The notes beneath the pieces are model-generated. The model saw only the letters and a program-made list of their open reading frames with translations, was not told where the DNA came from and searched no databases. Shown here piece after piece: positions 1-9,916 of a DNA stretch of 64,000 nt; positions within the stretch are counted from its first letter, which is position 1, and each line of letters opens with the position of its first letter. The translations under genes and the position numbers were made by a program. Source of the DNA: Linnemannia schmuckeri (taxonomy: Eukaryota > Mortierellomycota > Mortierellomycetes > Mortierellales > Mortierellaceae); NCBI GenBank assembly GCA_029449235.1, contig JANATG010000007.1, forward strand, positions 558,001 to 622,000. The letters run 5' to 3'.

Positions 1-275
1 TTCCCTCCGTACTTTTTTTCCTTGTCCTAAAAGAGTATTGCACCTCTGCATCTTGTCCATGATATCGTAAGAAGGTCATTTGCCACACTGTAGGCTCTGC
101 TTGCATTGTTATGTTTATTTACACAAAAGCAATACAAAAAAACAGGGCCAATGGACGGAAAGAGGAAGGGTCAATGTCGATTGGGGCGTATGTGTGGAGA
201 ATATTATGCACATAGAAAAAAGAGTAGTGTCTGCCTGAATGACGAAGAAAAACGAGTGAAATGTAGCAACTATTT

Positions 276-890
276 TTACACCACCTCGGGAAACTTAGGA
301 GATACGACCTCCTCCTTCAACTCCCCACTCCCCCGACGTTCGTACAATCCTCCTCGTCGTTCCAACAATGGCGAACGTCCCAAAGAAGAAGGCAAAGATA
401 CAGAGTTGACCAACGGAGCGTTGTTTCCACTGGTATCCTCCAAAGTCTGCATACTGAGCGAATGTGACGAGATGTAATCGTCTCCTGACAGACCCAACCG
501 CTTCTTCATCTTGTTCGTCGCCCAATTCCCTCCCATTCTCAGAGAGTTTCTGGAAGCACCACCGGCCGCTGGAGGTGGAGGAGGCGTCTTCACTGGATCT
601 GGAGTGTAACTCGATTCAGGTGGGGGATTAGGTGAACCAGGTCCGGGTGTTGATATCGGTGTATCTGATGGCTTTCCGCCTCCTCCTGAAAACCCTCCTT
701 CTAACATTTGTTTTGCTTGTCGTGCTGCTTCTGCCGCCCCCGCTGCCGCCGCCGCTTCTGCTGCTGCTTGTATTGGGTCGATTGGTTTCGGAATTGGACT
801 TGCGCTTGTTAGAGGGATTGTGCTGATTGTTAACAGGATGAGCTGGTGGGCACAGACCAAGAGCGCGATATATCCAAATGTGATCTTCAT
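276..890 (-). CDS. Small secreted hypothetical protein, 204 aa
   Basis: Single-exon ORF starting at an ATG whose first ~30 residues form a signal peptide: MKI, then a hydrophobic stretch (FGYIALLVCAHQLILLTI), then a likely cleavage region around PLTSAS. The mature part has an Ala-rich helix-like segment (residues ~43-60), a Gly/Pro/Thr-rich linker (~65-112) and a basic C-terminal half with repeated Arg pairs. No catalytic motif or cysteine pattern is visible, so the function is unknown. The signal peptide and Pro-rich linker suggest secretion to the cell wall or medium; that is inference. It is followed on the + side by a 920-bp gap and then the convergent end of a minus-strand low-complexity gene. 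The gene could have a further exon, since GTGTAA overlaps the stop region, but none is needed. Confidence 0.6.
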   Translation of the reverse strand: MKITFGYIALLVCAHQLILLTISTIPLTSASPIPKPIDPIQAAAEAAAAAGAAEAARQAKQMLEGGFSGGGGKPSDTPISTPGPGSPNPPPESSYTPDPVKTPPPPPAAGGASRNSLRMGGNWATNKMKKRLGLSGDDYISSHSLSMQTLEDTSGNNAPLVNSVSLPSSLGRSPLLERRGGLYERRGSGELKEEVVSPKFPEVV

Positions 891-1810
891 CGTGAGATCG
901 TGTTGATGTGAAGCGTCTGAGACCGCAAGACAGGTGAGAGGGAGTAGTTATCGTGGGTTGAGAGGAGGGGGGAAAGGAAAGAAAGCAAAGACAAGAGGTC
1001 GCGCAAGAAACCCGATACTTAAACGGACTGTTGAGGTCAAACACATAAGAAGGACATCCATGATCAAAAAAGGAGGGAGCAAAAGGGGAAGGTTAGCACT
1101 TTCACTTGGCATTGCATTACTTCCTTCTTCTCCTCGCTCTCACCCTCCAAGGGGTTGAATTGTCAAAGGATACCGATGAACCAGCCAGCACGAAAACGTC
1201 AAAACGCAATTGCACAAAGAAAAATGGATGTTCAAGGGAACCACATCCAGTTGTTTTCGTCCGTCGCTCTGCTGTTGGCATCGTTCGGTTTATGTAATCT
1301 TTATGCCTTCAAGACTTTTCCCAGCCATCTCTACAACTCCATTGTCATAGAACAATCCCGTGCTCCCTCTCGTCGCTTGTGTTCGCTCTATCTCCATTTT
1401 CTTTCCACTACGGCTTGAATTCTCATTCTCCGCATAGGTGTTTGTTCAGACCATATATTTTCGAGAGTGACTTGGATAAGTCCTGTGAACTCGCTTACCC
1501 TCCTCAACTATTAGCTGCTTCTGCAAAAAGTCTTCCTCGCACATCGTTTTATCCAAGATCCATACCACGCTCGTTGCCACTACCTCACGTTTCTTCCTCA
1601 CCATAGCACTTCCTCATTGATCCCACAATATCCTATTGGTTTATGCATTTTCCTATCTTGTATCTTACATCTCAATGTAAACACCATAACATGCACCATG
1701 AAATCCGCCCCCGTCTACAATTATGCTCCAAAGTGTACTTGGAAGGGTAATTTATTCCCGGAACGAATAAAAGTAGTATTACTGAACCTTTTACAAACAC
1801 TTCAGATTCA
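891..1810. other. Intergenic, no gene recognised
   Basis: The stretch holds the upstream region of the small secreted-protein gene and the 3' flank of the 926-aa gene. Several short ORFs occur on the + strand, but none has a recognisable domain, plausible start context or clean splice pairing. Confidence 0.5.
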
Positions 1811-4591
1811 TCAATCATTTAGCTCATCGTTCAAGTCTTGACTCTGTGTCTGTTCCGTCTGCTGTGTCTGTGACTGGGTCTGGCTATCGATCATGATCAA
1901 TGACGGCCCTTGGTACAGGATACTTGGAAACGTCGGTAGCGTCGGCATAGACGGCATGGTCGAAAAGACCAAGCTCGCAGGTGGCGACGGGAACGATGGT
2001 GGATCCCCTTGGTACTGCTGCTGTTGTTGCTGCTGTTGAGCGGTGCCACCGGAGGGTTGTTCGTTCTCCTTGTCCTCACGGGTAGCGGTTCGTCCAGCCG
2101 GTGTGTACGTCGCAAGGGGTCCCTCAATCACCTCGAGTGACAAGGGAGGTGTCACGGAGTTCGACAAAGTTGAAATGGGGGCCAGATCGAAACTTGACGG
2201 GAACACGGCTCTCTGAGCCAAGGCAACTCCGACACCGCCATCCTCTTCCTCATCCTCCTCATCTCCTTCCTCCTCGTCATCCTTGTCATCGCCTTCCTCC
2301 AAAACTCTGTCAATATTGCTACCCCTGGTTCCGTATCCAACGCGACTCTTGAGGTGCCTCTTTCTCCCGCTGGCGTCATAACTTCTATCACGAACGTTCT
2401 TTCGTTTCAATCCAAGCTCCTGTAAACACGATGCGGTCAGCTCCGAGGGCAGGGAGGGATCTTTCTGAGCGTTTTCTATCTCCTCGGCACCGCCACCGCC
2501 ATCAATCCTGGCTTTTGCCTCCTCTTCTGTCTCATAGATAAACGACGGCAGAGACTGAACCGGTCCATCGACAAATGAATCCTGTGTAGGCGCCTGTCCC
2601 CCGACGATAGTAGACAGGTCGTCCTGATGATGAGGATGATAATGATGAGTATTGTGGTTGACAACAGAAGTCTTGAATGGGGTAGTCGAGGATGATGACG
2701 ACTCTCCTCCACTCCTGCGACGGTGAGCATCACTCTCGCTGACATTGGACGACTCATGAAAGAGAGGGACGGGCGGTAACGACGATAGCGAGTCCTCGAC
2801 AAAGACGCGCTTCCCCTTGGATCCAGATGTCTGAGTGGTTGTTGCTATCATAGCTGTTGTCACTGTTGTCGATGTCGATGTCGCTGCTGTCTTTTGGCCT
2901 GATCGGTAGTTTCTCTGTAATGGTTCATCCTCCAGGGACAAAGGAATCACCTCAAAGACGGACTGGGCCTGAGCTTGGGGCGGGAGAGGCGGCGACGCGT
3001 CAACAAGAGTGACTACATGTCGTGAGGGAGCGGGTGGTGGTCGACGGAGAGCTGGCTTGCGAGGTACAGTAGCAGCAGTAGCAACAGTAGTAGCAGATGT
3101 GTCTTCCGCAGTATCCACCTTGACAACGGGTTTCTCCAAAGCCGTTAACGCGTTGTTGCTGTTTGTGGAAGCAGATGTGGTCATTCGTTGATGACCTGGT
3201 CGTGAAGTCGACAGTTCAAGAGTATCGTCGTCCTCCATAGCCTCCTTGACGCCTCCCATCCAGTTGGCAATCCTCTCGACCTGAACCGAAGGAATAACGC
3301 TCGCATAATTGTCCTTGGAACTAGCAATCGAGATAATAGAAGCTTGCTTCTTCTTAGGATCAATATCATGTGTGGCTGCAGCTCTAACATCGGCTGTTCG
3401 ATCCATTGAGCCGTCCTGGTCCTCATCCTCTGCCACTTTCTTTGTAGTATATTGATGCTGCTGTGGTGTATGTTTTGTTGTAGTTGTGGTAACAGGGTGG
3501 CGATTATCGTTGTCCCCTTCAGTAGTGGCCAGACTGAGATAGAAGGCACTACTCTCAGTCATACGCTCGTCCCCATCCTCATCAAGATCAATAGGTTCCA
3601 TCTGAGAGGGAATTGAAGGCATCGAAGATGACAGGCTGATCGCCTGCGAAAGCTTGTCGCCCGTCTGTGTCGATTGTTGTTGGCGTTCAGAGTAAACTGA
3701 AGTCGGGGTGGAAGGCAATGTCGGTATTGTGGATTTTGGTGGTAAAGGTTTGGCCCGACTGCCCTTCGGGAGGCGCTCTGCAATGCTCGTCACGGCAGTG
3801 GAGGCGGTGCCGGAACTCTTTTTGGATCGAGATGTAGCTGCTGTTGTCAATGATGCCGCAGTGCTCTTGGAAGTGGCGGTGGTGGCGGCGGTATTCTTGT
3901 TGCCGGGTGCCCTGCTGTTGCCGCTGGTTTTGTTGTTATCGATATCATTAATAACGTTGTTGTTGTTGTCGCTAATGCTACTTGGTTGCTCGTCTTGCTT
4001 GCCATTCCTTGTACTCTTCACAGAAGACCTCGTTTCCCTCCGGCTTGACGGCGAAGGCGCCTTCGAAGCATTGTCGTTGTTATTGTTGTTCTTGTTGTCA
4101 TTGTTATTATTGTTGTTAGGAGCGGCGGCCTTGTCGAGGACCCTATTGAGTATTGATGACATCTTGGGGATGTTGCTTGCGTTGATTTTTTGGTTGCTCT
4201 TGCTGGTGTACACTGTTGTTGGTTTTGTTTGCTTCTTTGCAGTTGCAGTTGCAGTTGTTGCTGTGGTTGTTGCTGCAGCAGAAGGCGATGTGGTAGAAGA
4301 GAGTAGTAGTTGAGGGGTGTCGGTTGGATTGTCCTTTGTCATAACAAGGGTCGACTGTCTAGTAATAGACGATGGCCGAGGCGAGCCTCTAGGTGATGAG
4401 CCAGGAGAGGAAGTGGGTCGTGGCGATAATGTCCTCACGTCTTGTCTTTGCTCCTGATTGCTATTGTTATTGTTGTTGTTGTTATTGTTGGCGAGGGTAT
4501 TGCCAGAGAGTCGCGTCTGGAAGAGATTAGAGGAGGAAGGAGGGCGGCGGCTGCGTTTCGATTCAATCCAGACCTGGGAGGTTGAGGACAT
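1811..4591 (-). CDS. Low-complexity Ser/Thr/Asn-rich protein, 926 aa, unknown function
   Basis: One long uninterrupted frame. The ATG at 4591 (MSSTSQVWIESKRSRRPP) is chosen because the upstream in-frame extension begins at a non-ATG codon in a poly-purine leader. The N-terminal half is Ser/Thr/Asn-rich with several poly-Asn runs. Basic patches (SKRSRRPP; KRKNVRD; RKRHLKSR) could serve as nuclear-localisation signals. Near residues ~790-820 an acidic block (EEEGDEEDEEEDGG) follows a more conserved-looking segment (LQELGLKRKNVRDRSY). The C-terminus is Gln-rich, with a Q8 run and QTQSQTQQTEQ. No globular domain is recognised. It is probably an intrinsically disordered nuclear or scaffolding protein; that is inference from composition only. 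Confidence 0.65.
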   Translation of the reverse strand: MSSTSQVWIESKRSRRPPSSSNLFQTRLSGNTLANNNNNNNNNSNQEQRQDVRTLSPRPTSSPGSSPRGSPRPSSITRQSTLVMTKDNPTDTPQLLLSSTTSPSAAATTTATTATATAKKQTKPTTVYTSKSNQKINASNIPKMSSILNRVLDKAAAPNNNNNNDNKNNNNNDNASKAPSPSSRRETRSSVKSTRNGKQDEQPSSISDNNNNVINDIDNNKTSGNSRAPGNKNTAATTATSKSTAASLTTAATSRSKKSSGTASTAVTSIAERLPKGSRAKPLPPKSTIPTLPSTPTSVYSERQQQSTQTGDKLSQAISLSSSMPSIPSQMEPIDLDEDGDERMTESSAFYLSLATTEGDNDNRHPVTTTTTKHTPQQHQYTTKKVAEDEDQDGSMDRTADVRAAATHDIDPKKKQASIISIASSKDNYASVIPSVQVERIANWMGGVKEAMEDDDTLELSTSRPGHQRMTTSASTNSNNALTALEKPVVKVDTAEDTSATTVATAATVPRKPALRRPPPAPSRHVVTLVDASPPLPPQAQAQSVFEVIPLSLEDEPLQRNYRSGQKTAATSTSTTVTTAMIATTTQTSGSKGKRVFVEDSLSSLPPVPLFHESSNVSESDAHRRRSGGESSSSSTTPFKTSVVNHNTHHYHPHHQDDLSTIVGGQAPTQDSFVDGPVQSLPSFIYETEEEAKARIDGGGGAEEIENAQKDPSLPSELTASCLQELGLKRKNVRDRSYDASGRKRHLKSRVGYGTRGSNIDRVLEEGDDKDDEEEGDEEDEEEDGGVGVALAQRAVFPSSFDLAPISTLSNSVTPPLSLEVIEGPLATYTPAGRTATREDKENEQPSGGTAQQQQQQQQYQGDPPSFPSPPASLVFSTMPSMPTLPTFPSILYQGPSLIMIDSQTQSQTQQTEQTQSQDLNDELND

Positions 4592-4751
4592 AATCGTAAT
4601 GAAAACGGTGGCAAAAATAATATGCTCTCTTTGAGTGAGAAAAAAAAAGGAGGGTGCGGATGGGAGAGAAAAAAGAAGATTGGTGGCGAGCAAAGGCAAC
4701 GAAGAAGTGTTATCGTGTAAATGGCTACCAATTAAAAGAGAAGCAAAAACA

Positions 4752-4824
4752 AGACCGTGCCGAGGGTCGAACTCGGGTTACAGGATTCAAAGTCCTGGGT
4801 ACTGGACCACTATACTACACAGTC
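4752..4824 (-). tRNA. tRNA-Gln (anticodon UUG)
   Basis: On the minus strand a complete 73-nt cloverleaf folds. The acceptor is GACTGTG paired with CACGGTC (one G-T wobble). The D stem is GTA/TAC, the anticodon stem CAGGA/TCCTG with loop CTTTGAA (anticodon TTG), and the T stem CCGAG/CTCGG with loop TTCGACC. A five-T run directly after the 3' end (plus-strand A5 at 4745-4749) is a normal Pol III terminator. No intron is present. It decodes CAA. It sits between the 926-aa gene (-) and a retroelement-like ORF (+). Confidence 0.93.
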
Positions 4825-4953
4825 GAATTGGCGATTTTGAACGACTCTAGAGCTATTTTAACTAAACAAATTATCGAATATATCACTTAAGGGGAGCTAC
4901 AAAATTGGTGGCAAAATGTCCACGAAAAAAAAAATACGATCTGGAAGGAGGCC

Positions 4954-5625
4954 ATGGATAGGATTGATGGGTGGGGTGTACAGGCAACAAACAGCTACAA
5001 CGCCGCCAGGAAGCGTGAATATGATCGTGCAATTGCCCATGGACGCCAGATGCCAAGGCCGGTCCCCATACACTGGCAGTCGCCCTCGGATGCGGAACAT
5101 GTTCAAGGATTCTCTTCTATCGGTGGAGCTCAAGCCGTACACAGCGGTAGTCCTGCTCCCGATCGTGATGAGAATCCCAAGTGGAGTGTCTCGGACCTCC
5201 TTCGCGGTATCACCCCCAAGAGTATGTTAACTGAATGGTCCGCGGTTTTCCGGACCCCACAGTCCATCGCCAAGACAGTTTTGCATAGGTTTGTTGGCTA
5301 CCTGGAGGCGCAGGCTTCGGAGTTGATATGGAAGCCTCGGTGCTCCGCGACGATCGCGTGGGAGCAGACACAAGGCATTTCTGTCAAGAACAAGACCTCC
5401 AAGTACACAGGTCCCCGAGGTGACTGGAGTCAGGGATACGGCTACATCACCCAAGATGGTTTTTGCCCGTGTGGCGCTTCGCTAGCCACACATGAGAATG
5501 GGCGCTGCCCTGGAGCGTCCATGGATCCACGCGCGGCCGATGAGCGGTTGCTGGATAGTTTGTTGGGAAGGAGGAGATTGTCATTAATGGAGAGGATGGG
5601 AAGAATTCCTTTTATTCGTGTTTAG
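4954..5625 (+). CDS. Possible LINE reverse-transcriptase C-terminal fragment, 223 aa
   Basis: Intact ORF from an ATG at 4954. The central motif W-x-PRC followed by AWEQTQGIS and then a Lys-rich segment resembles the region after the polymerase domain in fungal non-LTR (LINE-type) ORF2 proteins, as I recall them from Mucoromycota. A short Cys/His cluster follows, C-x-C-x6-H-x4-C (FCPCGASLATHENGRC), of the kind found at LINE ORF2 C-termini. No polymerase motif (such as YADD) is present, so if it is retroelement-derived it is a 3' remnant or domesticated fragment. It begins 130 bp from the 5' end of the tRNA-Gln gene. An alternative is a lineage-specific zinc-binding protein. Identification rests on motif memory, not a search. 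Confidence 0.4.
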   Translation: MDRIDGWGVQATNSYNAARKREYDRAIAHGRQMPRPVPIHWQSPSDAEHVQGFSSIGGAQAVHSGSPAPDRDENPKWSVSDLLRGITPKSMLTEWSAVFRTPQSIAKTVLHRFVGYLEAQASELIWKPRCSATIAWEQTQGISVKNKTSKYTGPRGDWSQGYGYITQDGFCPCGASLATHENGRCPGASMDPRAADERLLDSLLGRRRLSLMERMGRIPFIRV

Positions 5626-6239
5626 TTTTATTTTCATCTATTGAAGCTGTGAGGAGCAGCGGCAATTGTTGCGCAGAGCCAGGTTGTGGACCGGACTGCG
5701 ACTGGTGGATGGCTCTTGGAAGAGTTTGGTATGTAGCTCCTTTCACTATCGAATGCCTTTCTTGGAATTTTCACTGGAGAAATAAAATTGCGTACGAAAA
5801 AAAAAAGTCAAAAGAACTGTCTCGCATACTAGCTGTGCATCTTGTGAAGCTAGTTCTTTTGTTAACAGGCAGCTAAACGTACCTCAACTTCGAAGGTTGT
5901 TTATTTTTATTATGTCTTACTAGTTTCATAAAACTCTAACAATGCTAGAATCGTAAAAAAAACAAAAATAAAAAAATAAAAAAAGCAGTTTGGCAAGAAA
6001 AAAAACATGGGGCTCTTAGATAGATATGCGCAAATCTCAATGAAGAACTCTTTCTCACTCAAAACAAAAATGATATTAGGCGATGTTATAATATTTTTTT
6101 TAGGTCTTCATTCTATCGACTAAAAGTATGCAAGTATGAGTGAAGGAAACAAAGGTGTGCTCCTAGATATTTTGTGAATGACTGGCGAAGATGGGGGAGA
6201 GTGGGAAAAGTGCAAGAGTAAAGGAAAAAAAATGTGTAT
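5626..6239. other. Intergenic, AT-rich, no gene recognised
   Basis: AT-rich sequence with several A-runs (around 5801 and 5958-6004) between the retroelement-like ORF and the 3' end of RRB1. It may contain the 3' end of a retroelement copy, but no target-site duplication or poly-A tail could be assigned with confidence. Confidence 0.4.
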
Positions 6240-8144
6240 CTAGATAGAGATGGTCTTGAAGATGTTGAAGCCAGATCCTGCTGTTGAGATAACACATCCA
6301 GGGATCTGACGGTGCCAGTGCAGCTCCTTGACGTCCTGCTGACCCTGATGGACAAACATCAGCTGTGGGGGCACCTCCATACCAGCCTCATTCACGATCG
6401 CCTTTTGACTCGTTCCGTTCAAGGTCTCTTCGGCATCATGTTCCACAGAGAAATCCCAGAGAGTGATCTGATCGTCTGCTCCAGCAACTGCAAGCACAGA
6501 CTCGTCAGTAGGATGCCACTCAATCGAAGTAATGGGAGCCTGGTGCCATTTGAATGTGGCAATAGGTGTTGGGTTGGCGGCGTTCTGAGAGAGCTGACGG
6601 AGATCCCAAACACTGAAAATGCCCTCATCCGATCCAGAAGCCAACATATATGGCAATTTCCTATTGAACAGCGAAGAGATAAAGAACCACATCACAAGGT
6701 TAGTTATTACAATGCACCCGTAGAAGGGAATGTAGCAACAGTAAAACAATGGCAGAAACAAGAAGAGGACGTACTTGTTCCAGCTGATGACATTGACATC
6801 AGAGTTGTGGACCTTGGCCTCGAGACCAGCACGCTTCTTTGACCGGATATCCCAAATCCTGACAGTCTGGTCGGCCGAGCAAGAGGCAAAGACACCCTTC
6901 TCTGAGGGAGACCATTGCAAATCCTCAATCGAGCTCTGGTGGCCCACAAAGGGAACACGATCAGGTGTCACGGCTCCTGTAGCGCAGTTCAGGGTCGTCA
7001 TGTAGATCTTGCCGTTCAAATCTCCAGTCAACAAGCGTCCAGGAACAGTCTCAGACCAGTCCATCGCGAAACCTTCGCACCGTCCGTGAGACTCAATGGT
7101 GTAGATGGGCTTCTTGGCAGACTCAGGAATAACAGTTCCGGGCTGGTCCAGAGCACGGATGTGAGAGGAGAGATCCCAGAGATGAACCTTTCCAGTGTCG
7201 GCCCAGGTAGCAGCAACCTGCTGATCACGCTGAGGCATTGCCTACATTTCATATAAAAAATGTGTATTTGTTAGCCGAATGTTCTCTGTAATCTTGCAAC
7301 TCACAAACGATAGTAGCCGATTTCCGTTCGAGCCTTACCCTGATGCGGTTAACGCCTCCGACGTGCTTCATGCTCTTGTACTCGAGAATAGGGTCCTCAT
7401 CGACATCATCATCATCACTGTCGTCGTCGCTCTGGTTGCCGTCGTCGTTCTTGGTCTTGGCGAGCTGACTCATCTTCATCACCAGAACCTCGTTGTTGTT
7501 GGCCTGGTCGGCCTGAGTTCCTGTGACGACATAGGTGGTGGCGGGGAAAGTGCAGCGCTCATCTCCCAATTGGTCCCAGAGAATGTCGAAACTAAGGCAT
7601 GGCCACTTCACGTTCATGCTATGCAACATCTCGTAGGCAGACTGATCTGCCTCTAACACTTCGTCCTTTTCCAGAGCCTGGCCGGGCAAGTACACACGGA
7701 TATCCTTATCCTCGTCCTCCTTGTCCTGATCCATTTCGATTTCGTTGTTAACCTGGTCCATATCCATATCTATCATTTATTCAGAATAGTAGTAACGTCC
7801 ACAAGAGAGAGTAAAAGAGGTCATCGATTGTCAGTCAGCTATTATGTGTACTTGCATCAGCCAGGAACCACCTAATTCAAGAGCCTGTAAACAAAAACAA
7901 GAGAAAACAGCAAACGATTGTTCAGGCTAGGTTCGAATGCCATATATAATGTATATTCCCTGGCCATACCTTCATCGTCATCGTCGTTCTCAATAATAAC
8001 CTCCTGGTCAGACTCGACCTCGTCCTCCCAGGGATCTTCAAACTCGCCCATTCCTTCGTCCTCGACTGTCACACGGTCTCCGACATTGAAGGCCGACTTT
8101 GCCTCACGCATGTCCTCGTCGTTGTCCTGAACTCTCTTTGACAT
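6240..8144 (-). CDS. RRB1: Ribosome biogenesis WD40 protein Rrb1/GRWD1, 497 aa
   Basis: Four exons: 8144-7970, 7769-7339, 7241-6775 and 6660-6240. All junctions are GT-AG and the phases sum to an intact 497-aa frame. The acidic N-terminus (runs of Asp/Glu) is followed by the histone/ribosomal-protein-binding helix region (MLHSMNVKWPCLSFDI) typical of the GRWD1/RbAp48 group. A second acidic stretch precedes at least five WD40 repeats, with motifs such as VHLWDLS, VRIWDIRSKK, FSVWDLRQ and ITLWDFS. In yeast the family chaperones ribosomal protein L3 and is needed for 60S assembly in the nucleus; that is family knowledge. The length is close to yeast Rrb1 (about 510 aa). The gene is divergent from TIM9. 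Confidence 0.9.
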
Positions 8145-9107
8145 TGTTGCTGTGTGTATTATGTAGTGGTGGTGGTGATGACAGAGGGGGAATATGTGAT
8201 GGTATACAAAGAAGGAAGAAAAGTCAAGGGTGGGCACAGGGCAAGAAAAAAGAAGGATGGAGCAGCAGCTGCAACTTTTTTTTTTTTCTTTTATTATCAA
8301 GAAAAACAGTGACTGTCAATTCCACTCTTGAACACTATTATGCTTTGCGAATTGCTTGGTTTTCCTATCGTGGAACTGGGGAAGGAACGAGTGCATTGGT
8401 TAGCTGCAAAGGATTCAAAAGCTCAAAAGCAACAAGAGCAAGCCCTCATGTGGAAGAGAAAGGCTCGCTCAGAGAGAAGATTAGATAAAATCATCAAGGT
8501 CAGGGCGCAAGACTCCTCCACCCGCTTGGCTATAGCATGCCTTGCAGAGACCAGAAACCCCTGACGGGAGGTACAAGTTCTCTGCAAACCATCCACGCCA
8601 AGTAGGAAAGGGGTTTGCCACACCAGGTTCCTTTAAGAGTTTTTATAAATTCATGTTTTATCGTCATCGCGAGTGTGTGCATATATCTGATGTGGACTGG
8701 ACTGGAGGGAGTTGAGAGAAGTGTTGCGCGTCACCAACAGGTGTGAAAGGAGGGGACGTGTCGGGTTGAATGAGCGGTGAAGGATGTCTTTGTGTTTACC
8801 TATGGTGTTTTCCATGAAACGCAAGAGAAGTGTCTCCAAGTTGACAAGCAGCCCTTCCTATGGTCCAAGGAATGGTTAGGACATGTTCGAAGGCACAAAA
8901 GTAAATAAGTGATGAAAGTGTGAATGGCGAAGCAAAACCAGGCAGCTTTTGAAAATTACCATCATTACGTTCACCTTTCTCAGCCGAACCACATAGTGGA
9001 GCCAAGCCACTCGACAAGCAAACAACGATCTTTTTTTCTTGTCCGACATCTCACACCGCCCTCTACTTCTTATCTTCACCACTGTCAACCAACTCAACAA
9101 GCAAGCC
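8145..9107. other. Divergent intergenic region between RRB1 and TIM9
   Basis: This presumably carries both promoters. There is a T-run at 8278-8287. An unassigned ORF (8340-8564, + strand) lies inside and is listed separately. Pyrimidine-rich sequence (TCTTCACCACTGTC) immediately precedes the TIM9 ATG. Confidence 0.5.
8340..8564 (+). CDS. Unassigned 74-aa ORF, possible gene fragment
   Basis: From the ATG at 8340 an ORF of 74 codons reads MLCELLGFPIVELGKERVHW and continues with a Lys/Arg/Gln-rich segment predicted to be a long amphipathic helix (KAQKQQEQALMWKRKARSER). Its composition is more protein-like than the low-complexity shadow frames around it. No signal peptide or recognised domain is visible. 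It lies in the RRB1/TIM9 promoter gap. It could be a relic of a larger gene, a small unknown gene, or chance. Confidence 0.25.
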   Translation: MLCELLGFPIVELGKERVHWLAAKDSKAQKQQEQALMWKRKARSERRLDKIIKVRAQDSSTRLAIACLAETRNP

Positions 9108-9856
9108 ATGGACTTTTCTCAGTTTAACGATGCCGAGCGCAACCACCTCCAGCGCGTCATGGAGCAGAAGCAGGTACATTTCAGGAAGCACACACACTCT
9201 TCAGTTTTTGTCGCTTATGCTGCATGTAGCAGCGGGTGACAAGCATACAACGTTTCTGAACAGACAGGCAGGGCGGGATATAGGCACAGTCGACCTGTTC
9301 GTGAGCACAAAGTCATCTTTATTACACACAAAAGTACCTTCAATTGACAGCTCTCTAACCATCATTCTCTTCTCCTTCCAATTCTTCTGCTTCTATCACC
9401 ACTATCGCCGGATACAATGGACAATTAATTGGACACAACAACATCTACAAACCTATCCCGACAACCAACTCCCTACCACCATTCACCATAATACCTGATC
9501 AACAACCACACACAATAGATGAAGGACTTCTTGAAGTTGTACAGTGGATTGGTCGAGCGCTGCTTCACTGACTGTGTCAACGACTTTACCTCCAAGGCAT
9601 TGACCACCAAGGAGGTAAGACTTCGCAAACAATCGGGATAATAATAACTTGAAGGACTCGATTGTTTTTATTACTTGTTTCTAGTCTCATGTGTCGCTCG
9701 ACTTGATGGCTGAACATGTCTTCCAACTTTTATTCCCAATCGATTCAATAGGAGGGCTGTGTACAGAAGTGTGCTGACAAGTTCTTGAAGCACTCCGAGC
9801 GTGTCGGTCAAAGATTCGCCGAGGCTAACGCCGAGATGATGGGAGGAAACAAGTAA
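9108..9856 (+). CDS. TIM9: Mitochondrial intermembrane-space chaperone Tim9, 88 aa
   Basis: Three exons: 9108-9173, 9519-9614 and 9752-9856. All introns are GT-AG (GTACAT, GTAAGA donors; TAG acceptors) and all junctions are phase 0. The protein carries the twin CX3C signature of small Tim proteins: CFTDC in exon 2 and CVQKC in exon 3. The flanking sequence RCFTDCVNDFTSK and KFLKHSERVGQRF is characteristic of Tim9. Tim9 pairs with Tim10 as a hexameric chaperone that escorts hydrophobic carrier proteins across the intermembrane space to TIM22 (family knowledge). The full length of 88 aa is typical. A poly(A) signal AATAAA lies at 9911-9916, 55 nt past the stop. Confidence 0.95.
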
Positions 9857-9910
9857 AAATACAGCCAGCCGTATTCAAACAACAATACAGGATTCTCGCC
9901 AAGTGTATGT

Positions 9911-9916
9911 AATAAA
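9911..9916 (+). terminator. Poly(A) signal of TIM9
   Basis: Canonical AATAAA 55 nt downstream of the TIM9 stop codon. Confidence 0.55.
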
